Shown here one piece after another: positions 17,801-25,107 of a stretch of 44,796 nucleotides of DNA; position 1 is the first letter of the stretch; the number at the start of each line of letters is the position of its first letter. Below the pieces are notes generated by a model. That model was not told the origin of the DNA, searched no databases, and saw only the letters and a program-made list of their open reading frames with translations. Source of the DNA: Planctomycetota bacterium (GTDB lineage Bacteria; Planctomycetota; E44-bin39); NCBI GenBank assembly GCA_004376375.1, contig SOJX01000137.1:1-44796 (forward strand), in the 5' to 3' direction. The position numbers and the translations under genes are program-made.

Positions 17801-19668
17801 GCGTTGCGCTTTTCCTGCAACGCGTCGCGCTCCTCGACCATCCGGTCGCGGCTGACGTCTACAGCTTCCAGTTCCAAGACAGCATTCTTCGCTTCTTTGC
17901 GGGCAGATTCCAGTTCTGACCTGATTCCCTCCACCTCAGCGTTGGAGATTTCCAGCCTGGCTTTGGTTTCTTCCACATATGTTCGAACAGCTTTCAATTC
18001 GGATTTTGTTTTTTCGGCCTCTTGACGCGCAGCATCCCGCTCGGCCTTCGCCGTTGCGACATCAGACTGAACCCGCTCCGCCGCCTCGAGCGCCTCGCGA
18101 ACCTGGGCGCCTTCGGCACGCGCGGCTTCCAGCTCTTTTTGCAGCGAATCGGTTTCCTTCTTCGCCTCTTCCAGCTTCTTCAGGTTTTCGTCCCGTCCGG
18201 CGATCGCAGTATCGTCGTCCTCCACCTGTTTTTTCTTTCGCGACTTCAGGTCCGCATAGGCCACCTTCAGGCGGGTATGTTCTTCTTCGAGCTTCGCAAT
18301 CTTGTGTTCATACTTCTGAATCTCTTCTATTGCCGCGCCTATCTCACCTGTGGCATGCTCGGTATCATCTCTTGCAGCCTCGAGCTCTCCCTCGAGCTTA
18401 ACCACCCGCTCATCCGGATGTAAAACTTCCTCCGGCGGCGAAAGCTGCGAGGCCCGACGAACGTGCGCGCGCTCAACCGCCAGGATAAGCTGCGCCGAGC
18501 TCAGCGGCTTTGCGACGTACTCCAGGACGCCGACCTGGAGCGCTTTATCCATGGAAACGGTTTCCAGGTTTCGCGCGACAATGCAGATCGATACGTCGGG
18601 ATAGGCGTCGTGGACTTTCCGGAGAAACCCGGTTGCGGGCTCCCCTTCAACCGCGGACTCGGAAACGAGAACCTGGTACTTTTCCTCACCGAGCTTTTCG
18701 AGCGCCTCATCGGCAGTCGCCACCCCGTCCGCCGTGAAACCGGCCTCGGCCAGGAACCCGACGGCGCCTTCGCGGAACGGATCTTCTCCGTCAACCATCA
18801 GGACGCGAACGGCGCGCCTTGCTTCCTCGTCGAGGAAATGTTGAATGTGTTTTTTGGGCGCCTGCGCGATTGATGATTTTGAAACCATCTTTGTCTTTGG
18901 GAGCGGAACCTTTGAAGCCGCCTCTTTCTTTTTTTTCGACAGTTTTTTCGACAGTTTTTTCGAGGATTTTTTCTTGACAGGCTCCGTTTTCGCGGCCTTC
19001 TCCGTCTTCTTGTCGGACGATTCTATTTCACCGGTATCCTCGGAGGATTTCGCCTCCGGAGCCCCAACGATTTTCGTTCGAGTCGGTTTCTTTTTCGATA
19101 TTTTCTTTTTCGCCCTGGTTTTTTTTGCCTTCTTTTTCGACGCAGGAGCGCCGTCCGCTTTCCCGGCGACAACGCCCGTATCAACCTCTGAAATGTCTTC
19201 TTCAGGCTCGGGAGCGAGGTCGCCGACAGCGGTTGTCCCGCGAATGGGAGCATCTTCCGCAACGATGTGCGGCAGAGCCTCACGCCTTTCCTCGGGCAGT
19301 ATGCCCTTGAGTTTATCAAGCAGATCCTGCACACTGAAAGGTTTCGGCATCAGGGCGCCCGCACGGTATGCCAGCGCAAGATTGACATCGTTTTTACTGA
19401 CGCGGCGGGGGACGCTGAGTATGACGGGCAGATTCGAGGCGCCGGAGTCGCCGTTGCGCAGGTTCCGAAGCAGTTCCATATTTTCCATTCCTGGAAACAG
19501 CAGGTCGAGAAGCGCAGCGTCGACGTTTTCAGAGTCAAGCAAGCGGGTAACACCGTGGGCGTTGTCGGCGATGAGCAGGTTGACTCCGGAATCACGCAGG
19601 GCGCGCACGAGTGGATCGCGGAAGTGAAGGTCGTGATCTGCGATGAGGATTTTTAGAGGTACAGCCAT
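14830..19668 (-). CDS. Giant REC-REC coiled-coil protein
   Basis: This 1612-aa protein begins with a receiver domain (residues 5-120): acidic D11/D13, phosphoacceptor D55 in LLDLLFPG, S85 and K109 in PKPF. A Lys/Ala-rich basic linker (~176-262) follows. A second receiver-like domain (~285-405) keeps D293 and K387 but has S336 where the phosphorylated Asp should be, so it is probably a pseudo-receiver. Residues ~410-1600 are coiled coil, and ~1217-1517 consist of a 40-residue tandem repeat. No output enzyme domain is present. The layout recalls AglZ and FrzS of Myxococcus, receiver-headed coiled coils used in motility and polarity, although similarity is architectural only. There is no ribosome-binding site, and a repeat array abuts the ATG. 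Confidence 0.9.
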   Translation of the reverse strand: MAVPLKILIADHDLHFRDPLVRALRDSGVNLLIADNAHGVTRLLDSENVDAALLDLLFPGMENMELLRNLRNGDSGASNLPVILSVPRRVSKNDVNLALAYRAGALMPKPFSVQDLLDKLKGILPEERREALPHIVAEDAPIRGTTAVGDLAPEPEEDISEVDTGVVAGKADGAPASKKKAKKTRAKKKISKKKPTRTKIVGAPEAKSSEDTGEIESSDKKTEKAAKTEPVKKKSSKKLSKKLSKKKKEAASKVPLPKTKMVSKSSIAQAPKKHIQHFLDEEARRAVRVLMVDGEDPFREGAVGFLAEAGFTADGVATADEALEKLGEEKYQVLVSESAVEGEPATGFLRKVHDAYPDVSICIVARNLETVSMDKALQVGVLEYVAKPLSSAQLILAVERAHVRRASQLSPPEEVLHPDERVVKLEGELEAARDDTEHATGEIGAAIEEIQKYEHKIAKLEEEHTRLKVAYADLKSRKKKQVEDDDTAIAGRDENLKKLEEAKKETDSLQKELEAARAEGAQVREALEAAERVQSDVATAKAERDAARQEAEKTKSELKAVRTYVEETKARLEISNAEVEGIRSELESARKEAKNAVLELEAVDVSRDRMVEERDALQEKRNALQEEHAALEKKLSDRDTELAAVSIERDELGTALRMKTDQLQEVAEDREQFGMQARILEEELKGISRGSDANKADAIRLRKRIRELESSNKQLRHDLEETHSELMQAAAESAVAAAASRRETEEEITRYREALEMARREIADMAPEISTAAKENEKFISQIGSLTRERNSLKEQLDSVVELAGAGAGDAGSVELFIRNLRQERDLLERRLAQAQTLPGAGDQAFAARVAQLEEENRHMAAALAAARHGDIGAGSAAALESINTLRGKLAQVKSERDSLEAEKNRLFGLVRQLEERSIQLPASMGAVDPEMAVDNKILRAEVDELRRRLVASKPDSAALEAENQRLKELVRHFEERATQLASSQAAAGYGDPGSAAENRILKAEVEDLRRRLATAGPDNAIFEAEKARLMERVRSLEEENARLATSIASARHSEFDHGGRYSRSELDDLHGQLVTAKAERASFEAERNSLGEQIRRLQEENSRLAVSLASTRHDGDDAGSKVIRAKLEEFSSQLAVERSEKMTLEVESRRLSAELEQLKADRSELEELTGRLSRAKSDQTALESEHRKIKTKTARIEADYSAVEAQKAAMLERMGRLEEENSRLATELAAVKLSRGDVGATKIQAEYKELLKQLEESRDENSKLAAELATARFSRGDTGTTKIQAEYKELLKQLEEAREENSQLAEELAAARFGRDDAGARKIRAEYKELRRQLEEARGESSRFVAELEVANAKLSREDAGTRKIRAEYKALSNQLEEARSGGDSFDAEREALTARMDRLKEENTKLTAQLAAAKYGGDDTDAGMLRAELDELNRQLVTAREKNTKLTAGLAAAKYGGDDADARMLRAELDELSTQLATAREKNTKLTAELAAVKYGGDDADAGMLRAELDEAQNRLEREKSDRMSLEAEKRRLTARLERIEVDRDELSLTLARARSSIAESSEPGASGTDEEKEWLRGRVKELEDEVSNLHVEIEEARTIISEIEDTLES
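15120..16020 (-). repeat. 120-bp (40-aa) coding tandem repeat
   Basis: Units recur every 120 bp, for example the blocks starting near 15176, 15296 and 15416, and those near 15778 and 15898. The protein unit is roughly (E/K)NxKLxAELAAxKxxxxD followed by AGxxxAEYKEL or ADAxMLRAELDEL. Left-hand and right-hand units form two subfamilies. Confidence 0.85.
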
Positions 19669-19671
19669 AAT

Positions 19672-19799
19672 GATTTCAGATTGCTGATTGCAGATTACGG
19701 ATTGAAGATTAAAGATTCCGGAATGCGGATTTTCTTTTTCAATCCGAAATCCGAAATCCGAAATCCGAAATCGAGAGAATCCGAAATCGGATGAATCCG
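19672..19799. repeat. GATTGCA / AATCCGA heptamer hairpin array
   Basis: The left arm (19672-19730) repeats GATT-type words. The right arm (19741-19799) repeats ATCCGAA with exact period 7 and is roughly its reverse complement. It spans the gap between the 177-aa coiled-coil gene and the REC-REC giant, ending 4 nt from the giant's ATG. Confidence 0.8.
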
Positions 19800-19802
19800 G
19801 CG

Positions 19803-20336
19803 TTATAGCGCCTCGTCAATTTCACGAAGCGCCCTTCGCGCCTGTTCCAGTTCTTCTGCAAGCGCGGATTTTGTCTTCAGGGCGTATTCAAGCTCTCCAA
19901 TGCGCTTCATCGCCCGGTTCCGCTCGTCGCGGGTAGTTTCAAGCTCGCGTTCGACGCGTTCGCGGCGCTGCTTATCCTCCGAGGCCCGGTCTTCCGCGCG
20001 CTCAACGCGCCGCTTGAACTCCCTCTGCTGCTTCTCGGTCTTGTCAACCTCGGCGCGGGCACGCTCGAGGTCTCGCTTCAGGCGAACCTTTTCCGAAGTC
20101 AGCTCAGTGAGGTCGCCCTGGAATTCTTCCCGCTCGCGTGAGAGTCCGCTTGCGCCGCGCTGGGCCGAATCAAGCTCGGCCTTGAGCGCGGCGATCTCAG
20201 CCTCCAGCTGCCGCCGCTCTTCGCGCTGGCGCATAAGCTCGGACTGAAGATCCCTGATCTTGTTGAGTACGCCTCGTTTTTCCTTCGTCACCGGGGGCCG
20301 GCGCCTGGGGCGGTTTGTCGGTTGAACTTCATCCAT
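19803..20336 (-). CDS. Small coiled-coil protein
   Basis: This 177-aa protein has a Pro/Arg-rich start (NRPRRRPPVTKEKRG) followed by unbroken heptad-type coiled coil from ~25 to the end, rich in Arg, Glu and Leu. No other domain or membrane segment is seen. ATG 20336 lacks a clear ribosome-binding site; a second in-frame Met is not better placed. Its position between two other coiled-coil genes on the same strand suggests a filament partner or adaptor of that set. Function unknown. Confidence 0.75.
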   Translation of the reverse strand: MDEVQPTNRPRRRPPVTKEKRGVLNKIRDLQSELMRQREERRQLEAEIAALKAELDSAQRGASGLSREREEFQGDLTELTSEKVRLKRDLERARAEVDKTEKQQREFKRRVERAEDRASEDKQRRERVERELETTRDERNRAMKRIGELEYALKTKSALAEELEQARRALREIDEAL

Positions 20337-20356
20337 AGGGTGTGCTCAACGGGAAT

Positions 20357-20523
20357 GAGTCGTGTGTCGAGTGTCGTGTGTCATGAGTCATTTTACGGCG
20401 AAACGTCAAGTTTTTCAAAATCGAATGTCATAACGTCTCCGATTCCCGTCGTAAGATAACGTTACACGAATCTCCCAGGGTACGCCATTTCCCACACACG
20501 ACACGACTCACCACACACGACAA
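20357..20523. repeat. GTGTCGA heptamer inverted pair
   Basis: The left arm 20357-20390 carries GTGTCGA, GTGTCGT and GTGTCAT words. The right arm 20490-20523 carries CACACACGACACGACTC-type words, its reverse complement. The spacer of about 100 bp between them holds no recognised feature. Confidence 0.75.
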
Positions 20524-21792
20524 TCAAGATTGGAACTTGCGCCTTGCGGCCCGGGCCTGGAGTTCCGCCAACGACATGTGGAGGTCTTCCAGTTCCTTGG
20601 ATTTGACTGCGAGTTCCTCGGACAGTCGCGCCCGTTCCTGCTCTATATCGGCGAACTGACGTTTCAGGTAGTTTATCTCGGTTTCCATGGCGCCGATTTC
20701 GCCTTCTCGCTCGACCAGGGTTATTTCGAGGCGTTTGACGGTATTGCGCGCATCGGAGAGCTCCAGCTTCGCTCCCTCGTGGCGCTGAATCTCCCCGTCG
20801 CGCTCCTCGGTCAGCAGGGCAACCTCGTGACGCAGGTTCTCTATCTGTATCGTCTTGTCCTCGACCTCCTTGACGCGGGCCTCGAGGTCTGACCTTGCGG
20901 TGATGAGCTGGTGGTTGAGCTTTTCAATCGAGGTACGCAGCTGCGCGAGCGAGCTCTTTGCCGTGGTCATATCCTGCTCTAACGCTTCCTTTATCTGCAT
21001 AACGCTGGCGAGCTCATTCGCCAGTTTTTCCTTGCTGAGCTCAAGTGTTTTAATCTCGGCCTTGGATCGCTCGAGTTCGTTTTCGAAGTTGCGGATTTCG
21101 CCTTCAAGCTCGGCGCGGTTCGCCTCGAAGCCCTCTTCCTTCCGCATCATCTCGAGGCGCTGGCGGTCCAGCGAGTCGTTCAATTCTTCAACCTGGGCGT
21201 TCGACCTGCCGAGGTCGTCCTTCAGGCGGTCGCGTGTCTGGGTGGTGGTTGCGAGCTCGGCCTCTGCGGCGGCAATCTTATCGGCAAGGTCGGCGACCTC
21301 GCCCTTGAGGTTCGCGTTCTCCTCGTCGAGCATTTCCTTTGCGCCCTGAAGCACGATAAGCTGCCGCTCGAGGCTCTGGGCCTTTTCGCTTGCGATCGTG
21401 CGTTCGTTTTCGGTAAAGGCGAGTTCTTCCTCGAGTTCGTCGGCTTCGCGGCTGCGCTCCTCGAGCACGGCCAGGCGTGCGCGAATGTCGCGCAGTTCTC
21501 GCTCCAGCTCACGGCGCGCATCCTCGCTGTCGGAGAGGTCGCGCTCCAGCGCCTCTTTCATCGCGTAGGCCGCATCGAGTTGAACTTCCAGGTTTTTCAC
21601 GATGTCGAAAACGGAACCGGCGCCTCTGCCGCTGAGCTTTGCTCCCGGCGAAGGTTCTGCCGGGACGTCGACGGCGGTCGCCTTTTCCTTGGGCGGGTCC
21701 GCAGCGGCGGGCGTATCACCGGGCCCCGGGTTGCCCTCTTTCGGGTTTTTTTTCTCGGCACCCTTGGCCTGGTTTTTCTTTTCTTCATCCAT
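20524..21792 (-). CDS. Coiled-coil protein
   Basis: This 422-aa protein starts with a disordered Lys/Glu/Pro-rich stretch (~1-55), then has a short hydrophobic-amphipathic segment (GAGSVFDIVKNLEVQLDAAY) and continuous coiled coil from ~65 to ~410. The C-terminal ARAARRKFQS is basic. Its ATG overlaps the TGA of the upstream HEAT gene in the arrangement TGATG, so the two are translationally coupled. No enzymatic motif is visible. It is probably a structural rod working with the HEAT protein. Confidence 0.8.
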   Translation of the reverse strand: MDEEKKNQAKGAEKKNPKEGNPGPGDTPAAADPPKEKATAVDVPAEPSPGAKLSGRGAGSVFDIVKNLEVQLDAAYAMKEALERDLSDSEDARRELERELRDIRARLAVLEERSREADELEEELAFTENERTIASEKAQSLERQLIVLQGAKEMLDEENANLKGEVADLADKIAAAEAELATTTQTRDRLKDDLGRSNAQVEELNDSLDRQRLEMMRKEEGFEANRAELEGEIRNFENELERSKAEIKTLELSKEKLANELASVMQIKEALEQDMTTAKSSLAQLRTSIEKLNHQLITARSDLEARVKEVEDKTIQIENLRHEVALLTEERDGEIQRHEGAKLELSDARNTVKRLEITLVEREGEIGAMETEINYLKRQFADIEQERARLSEELAVKSKELEDLHMSLAELQARAARRKFQS

Positions 21793-23102
21793 CAGGGATT
21801 CTCCTTCGCATCCGGCTCGGAGCCCGGTTTCGCTGAAGCATCGGGTTTTGCCGGCGGGGCTTTCTTCTTTGTCTTTTTCTGCGTCTTGCGCCGTTTCCCT
21901 TCGGCGGTTTTTTGGGAACGGCGCTTATCAGACGGAATATGTTTCCTGTTATACCAGTCCTTCCAGAACGCGACCAGCGTACCACCGCTGACGCGTTCCG
22001 GCGGTTTTTCACCTGTAACGTTCTGCAGCGCTTTGAGCACGCGGTCGACAAAGAGCCTGTCCGAATCATCGATCGCGTGCATCAGCGCGGGCAGCGCCCC
22101 GGGGTCGCCGACGTGCCCGAGGGCATCTGCGGCTGCGCGGCGGACCGACGGGTCCGAATCGGTCAGCGCCTTCGTCAGGCCGGGCACGGTTTCCGAATTG
22201 CGAAGCCAGCCGAGGCAGGTCGTAGCGCGCCTTCGTACGGTGGGCGCCTCGTCGTCGATAGCCTTCAGTATGAAATCCATATCTTTTCCGCGGCCGACCT
22301 GATAATGCGCGCGGACAGCGGCCAGCCTTACACGATGCGACTTGTCGCTGGCGTAAACCTCGGTAAGAAGCGGGAGGATGCTTTCGCCGCTGATGCGGGC
22401 AAGCGCATCCACGGCCTCGACCCGCACCTTTTCGGGCCCGATTTTCGCAAGCTCCCGAAGCAGGTCAACCGATGAAGAATGGGAAAGCCTGCCAAGGCCG
22501 TGCGCCGCCGCGGCCGCGGCGTTTTCGTCGCCGGTCTGCACTTCGCGAAGACTTTCAAGGAACAACGCCGCGTCGTGCTCGCGCATCGATTCCGCCTGGC
22601 GGACGTATTCGGCATAACGGCCTTCTGGCAGAATCTTCTCACCCGCGGGCTTCGGGCTGCTTACGGGCGCAAAAGCCCGTTTCCCGGCGGAAGACTTCGC
22701 GGGCAGGATAACGGGCGCGTTACCGGCCGGTGTAAGGTATTCCTTTTCCCGCCTGATTGCATTGCGGAGGTTATCGTCGGTGACCGAACGGCTCCGGATT
22801 GCATCGGCCGTATCTTTTGCCACGCGGATAATCTCGAATGCGCCTTCGACCCGAGCGAGGTAGAACTTCGCCTCCTTGTCCGACAGCGGATCGGGATGGC
22901 CGTTCTGAAGCAGCGTATAAACCCTCTCGCCAAAACGGGCGTACAACTCCTGAAGCCGGACGCGCTGGTCCGCCGCCTCGCGCTCCAGCTCACGTATTCG
23001 ACGCCTCTGCTCCACCGCCAGCGGATTGACAGTGCTTCCCAGCATCATCATATGAGGTGACTTGGGGCGTCTCGGAGTCCCGCTATTGTCTTTTTTTGCC
23101 AA
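21792..23102 (-). CDS. HEAT-repeat protein heading the coiled-coil gene block
   Basis: The best-supported start is TTG 23102 (436 aa), with GAGGTG about 5 nt upstream. GTG 23138 would add 12 residues but has no ribosome-binding site, and a run of three ATG codons lies further in. The N-terminal third is a helical coiled region; ~170-370 hold PBS-lyase/HEAT-type helix pairs such as VRVEAVDALARI, VRRRATTCLGWL and VRRAAADALGHVGD. After the repeats comes FWKDWYNRKH, a W-x2-W(Y/W) motif also present in the HEAT-vWA protein at 25108-26739. The tail is Lys/Ala/Pro rich. A consensus promoter lies upstream at 23223-23251. Confidence 0.8.
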   Translation of the reverse strand: MAKKDNSGTPRRPKSPHMMMLGSTVNPLAVEQRRRIRELEREAADQRVRLQELYARFGERVYTLLQNGHPDPLSDKEAKFYLARVEGAFEIIRVAKDTADAIRSRSVTDDNLRNAIRREKEYLTPAGNAPVILPAKSSAGKRAFAPVSSPKPAGEKILPEGRYAEYVRQAESMREHDAALFLESLREVQTGDENAAAAAAHGLGRLSHSSSVDLLRELAKIGPEKVRVEAVDALARISGESILPLLTEVYASDKSHRVRLAAVRAHYQVGRGKDMDFILKAIDDEAPTVRRRATTCLGWLRNSETVPGLTKALTDSDPSVRRAAADALGHVGDPGALPALMHAIDDSDRLFVDRVLKALQNVTGEKPPERVSGGTLVAFWKDWYNRKHIPSDKRRSQKTAEGKRRKTQKKTKKKAPPAKPDASAKPGSEPDAKENP

Positions 23103-23222
23103 TCCGCACCTCAACAGGTTATGCTTCAACTCCGTCACGGCCGGGCTGTGGCGTGTGCACGGAACCTTTGTATACCAAAGGCGTTAAAGCAACCCTTGCA
23201 TAAATTCCTATCTAAGTCGTGG

Positions 23223-23251
23223 ATTGTAAACCGTGCAATATTAGCTGTCAA
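23223..23251 (-). promoter_or_regulatory. Sigma70-type promoter for the HEAT/coiled-coil block
   Basis: On the minus strand TTGACA (23251-23246) and TACAAT (23228-23223) are 17 bp apart. Transcription would begin near 23216, about 115 nt before TTG 23102. It is the best promoter upstream of the coiled-coil genes. Confidence 0.65.
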
Positions 23252-23327
23252 TACAAAAATTCTTTTTTTCAAACCAAGTCGCTGTAACAGGTTGTCTACC
23301 GGGCCCCGGGGGCCGGACAGGGCAGGT

Positions 23328-24125
23328 TTATTCGGGTTCGTCAGGCTTGCTTTCTTCTTTCGGGTCGGTGGGACCCGGCGTCGAATCAGGTTCTTTGGAG
23401 TCTTCCATATCCTTTTTCAAAAGCTCGACGGGAATATCTGCGGAAGAGTCCTTCAAAAGCATCGCAGGATCATCTTCCTCTCCATCGGCCTGATTCTCTT
23501 TCTGCTCCGCATTTTCCTCAGAGCTTTCGCCCGCTTCTTCAACTTCCTTTTTCAGCAGCTCGACCGGAATGCTGGCGCTGGAATCCCTCAGCAACAGGGC
23601 GGGATCGGGAACCGCGTCACCGGCATCCCTGGGCGCGATGCTGGCCGTGTACCGCTGGATTTCTTCGCCGGCCGCCCGTTTTGCCTCACCGGCAATATCA
23701 GAGCGCACCTCCCGGAGTTCGGCCCACATCGAATCCATATGCTCCCGCCTGGACGTTTCTTCGTTTTCGACCCGGCGCCTGAGGCGCTCCACCTCCTGCT
23801 GAAGTATGAGAGACCTTTCAATGTTTTCTTCGCCGCGGATAATGAAGCGAATCATGATACTGAGCTCAAACCCGATCCGCCCCGCCGCGATAACGCCGAA
23901 AACCGTTATCAGCCAGAAAAGCTGCTTGTGCAATTCATACCGACCCAGGAACAATGCAAAAACCAGCCCCCAGATGGCTGCAAAGTTTACGGAAAGGTAG
24001 ACAATCCACCCGGAAAGAGTAAACATTTTGCGGCCGCCGCGGGCCCTGCGCAAAGGCGGTGCGAGGCTTACCAGATTGACTATCAGGAGAAGGACAAAAC
24101 AGATTGGAGCAGCATATTTCAGCAA
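23328..24125 (-). CDS. Membrane protein with coiled coil and duplicated DPAxLLxDSSA motif
   Basis: This 265-aa protein starts at a TTG codon with AGGA upstream. It has three hydrophobic segments (~5-24, ~40-62 and ~70-95), a coiled coil (~105-140) and a long acidic tail. The tail contains a 22-residue motif twice, at about residues 177-198 and 220-241: DPALLLRDSSASIPVELLKK and DPAMLLKDSSADIPVELLKK. The spacer between them is Glu-rich and disordered. Such a repeated short linear motif in a flexible cytoplasmic tail is probably a docking site for a partner. I recognise no family. Confidence 0.8.
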   Translation of the reverse strand: MLKYAAPICFVLLLIVNLVSLAPPLRRARGGRKMFTLSGWIVYLSVNFAAIWGLVFALFLGRYELHKQLFWLITVFGVIAAGRIGFELSIMIRFIIRGEENIERSLILQQEVERLRRRVENEETSRREHMDSMWAELREVRSDIAGEAKRAAGEEIQRYTASIAPRDAGDAVPDPALLLRDSSASIPVELLKKEVEEAGESSEENAEQKENQADGEEDDPAMLLKDSSADIPVELLKKDMEDSKEPDSTPGPTDPKEESKPDEPE

Positions 24126-24233
24126 TTGAGCGTTTCCTAAAAGAATCCGGCGGTTTCCAGGCTGATGTTTTCTCTATATCTCCTATTCCCGACTACCTTA
24201 AGTATCGAAATTATCCGCATTAAAATTGATACT

Positions 24234-24605
24234 TTATTTGCCGCTTTCTGCAACCCCTGCCCGGCAGGCGGCGGTTGACTTCATATCAATCGGCGAGAGG
24301 CCTGTTTTTTGTCTTCCTCCGATACCGAGAGCGAGGAGGACCAGCCCGCCGAGCACAAGCACCGCGCCGAGAACACCGAATGCGACCATCGCCAGAAATA
24401 TCACGGGCGCAAAACGGGTCTTGGGGTTTTTCTTCATTGCCTTTCCGAGCAGGACCATTATCAGGAACGCGAGGCCGAACGAAATGGCGCCGCCGGTAAC
24501 GCTGAGCCTGCCGATCTGCCATTTCGTATCGGCGACGGTTTTTCCCGTTTCCCCGGGTTTCATCCCGGTTCTTACAGTAACTTGCGTTAACCTCATTTCC
24601 TTCAT
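24234..24605 (-). CDS. Small membrane protein
   Basis: This 123-aa protein has two strong hydrophobic segments (~37-55 and ~66-93) around a basic loop (KAMKKNPKTR), which suggests a two-helix hairpin with N- and C-termini on the same side. Start ATG 24605 has a weak ribosome-binding site, and ATG 24596 is an alternative. It resembles no family I can name. It lies between two other small membrane-protein genes on the same strand. Confidence 0.65.
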   Translation of the reverse strand: MKEMRLTQVTVRTGMKPGETGKTVADTKWQIGRLSVTGGAISFGLAFLIMVLLGKAMKKNPKTRFAPVIFLAMVAFGVLGAVLVLGGLVLLALGIGGRQKTGLSPIDMKSTAACRAGVAESGK

Positions 24606-24671
24606 TCTCGATGGAATCTGATCGTAGTTATTCTAGCCTTTCCATTGGCAAATATGAAGAAGAAAAAAAGA

Positions 24672-25058
24672 TCAAACAAGTAGTAACACGGCAAGCAGAC
24701 CGAAGCTGAGCCGGAATGTCCAGGCTGCAACGACTTTCATTATCGGCAAACGCAGATAAATAATGCCGATAAAACTGGATACAACCACGATTGGAAACCC
24801 GAACAATGCCAGCAAACCGATTGATTCATAACCCAATGCAGCGACGCTCCCGACAGACCAGATTAAGACCAGTGATCCGCAGATAAAATAAATACATATT
24901 ATCACCGGCCGGGGAAAATTCTCTTTCTCCCTGGGCGTATGTTCTCTTCTCAGCAGAATAAAAGTCACCCGCACGGCATAGTAAATCCAGTAAAGAGTGC
25001 AGGATACGGCGGAAAGAGAAAGCAGACCCCCAACGATGTATTCCCGGAATACAGCCAT
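24672..25058 (-). CDS. Small multi-pass membrane protein
   Basis: This 128-aa protein has four predicted membrane helices (~10-32, ~50-70, ~76-96 and ~104-127) and a short charged loop (RREHTPREKEN). ATG 25058 has no ribosome-binding site and TATAAT abuts it, so the true start may be slightly different. Family not recognised. Confidence 0.65.
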   Translation of the reverse strand: MAVFREYIVGGLLSLSAVSCTLYWIYYAVRVTFILLRREHTPREKENFPRPVIICIYFICGSLVLIWSVGSVAALGYESIGLLALFGFPIVVVSSFIGIIYLRLPIMKVVAAWTFRLSFGLLAVLLLV

Positions 25059-25107
25059 ATTATATCTCGAGCAGCTGAACCGGTTTTTGAAATATACTCT
25101 TTATAAA

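Noticed and set aside
25059..25064. TATAAT directly before ATG 25058 as a promoter
   Set aside because: No matching -35 box, and transcription would start inside the gene.
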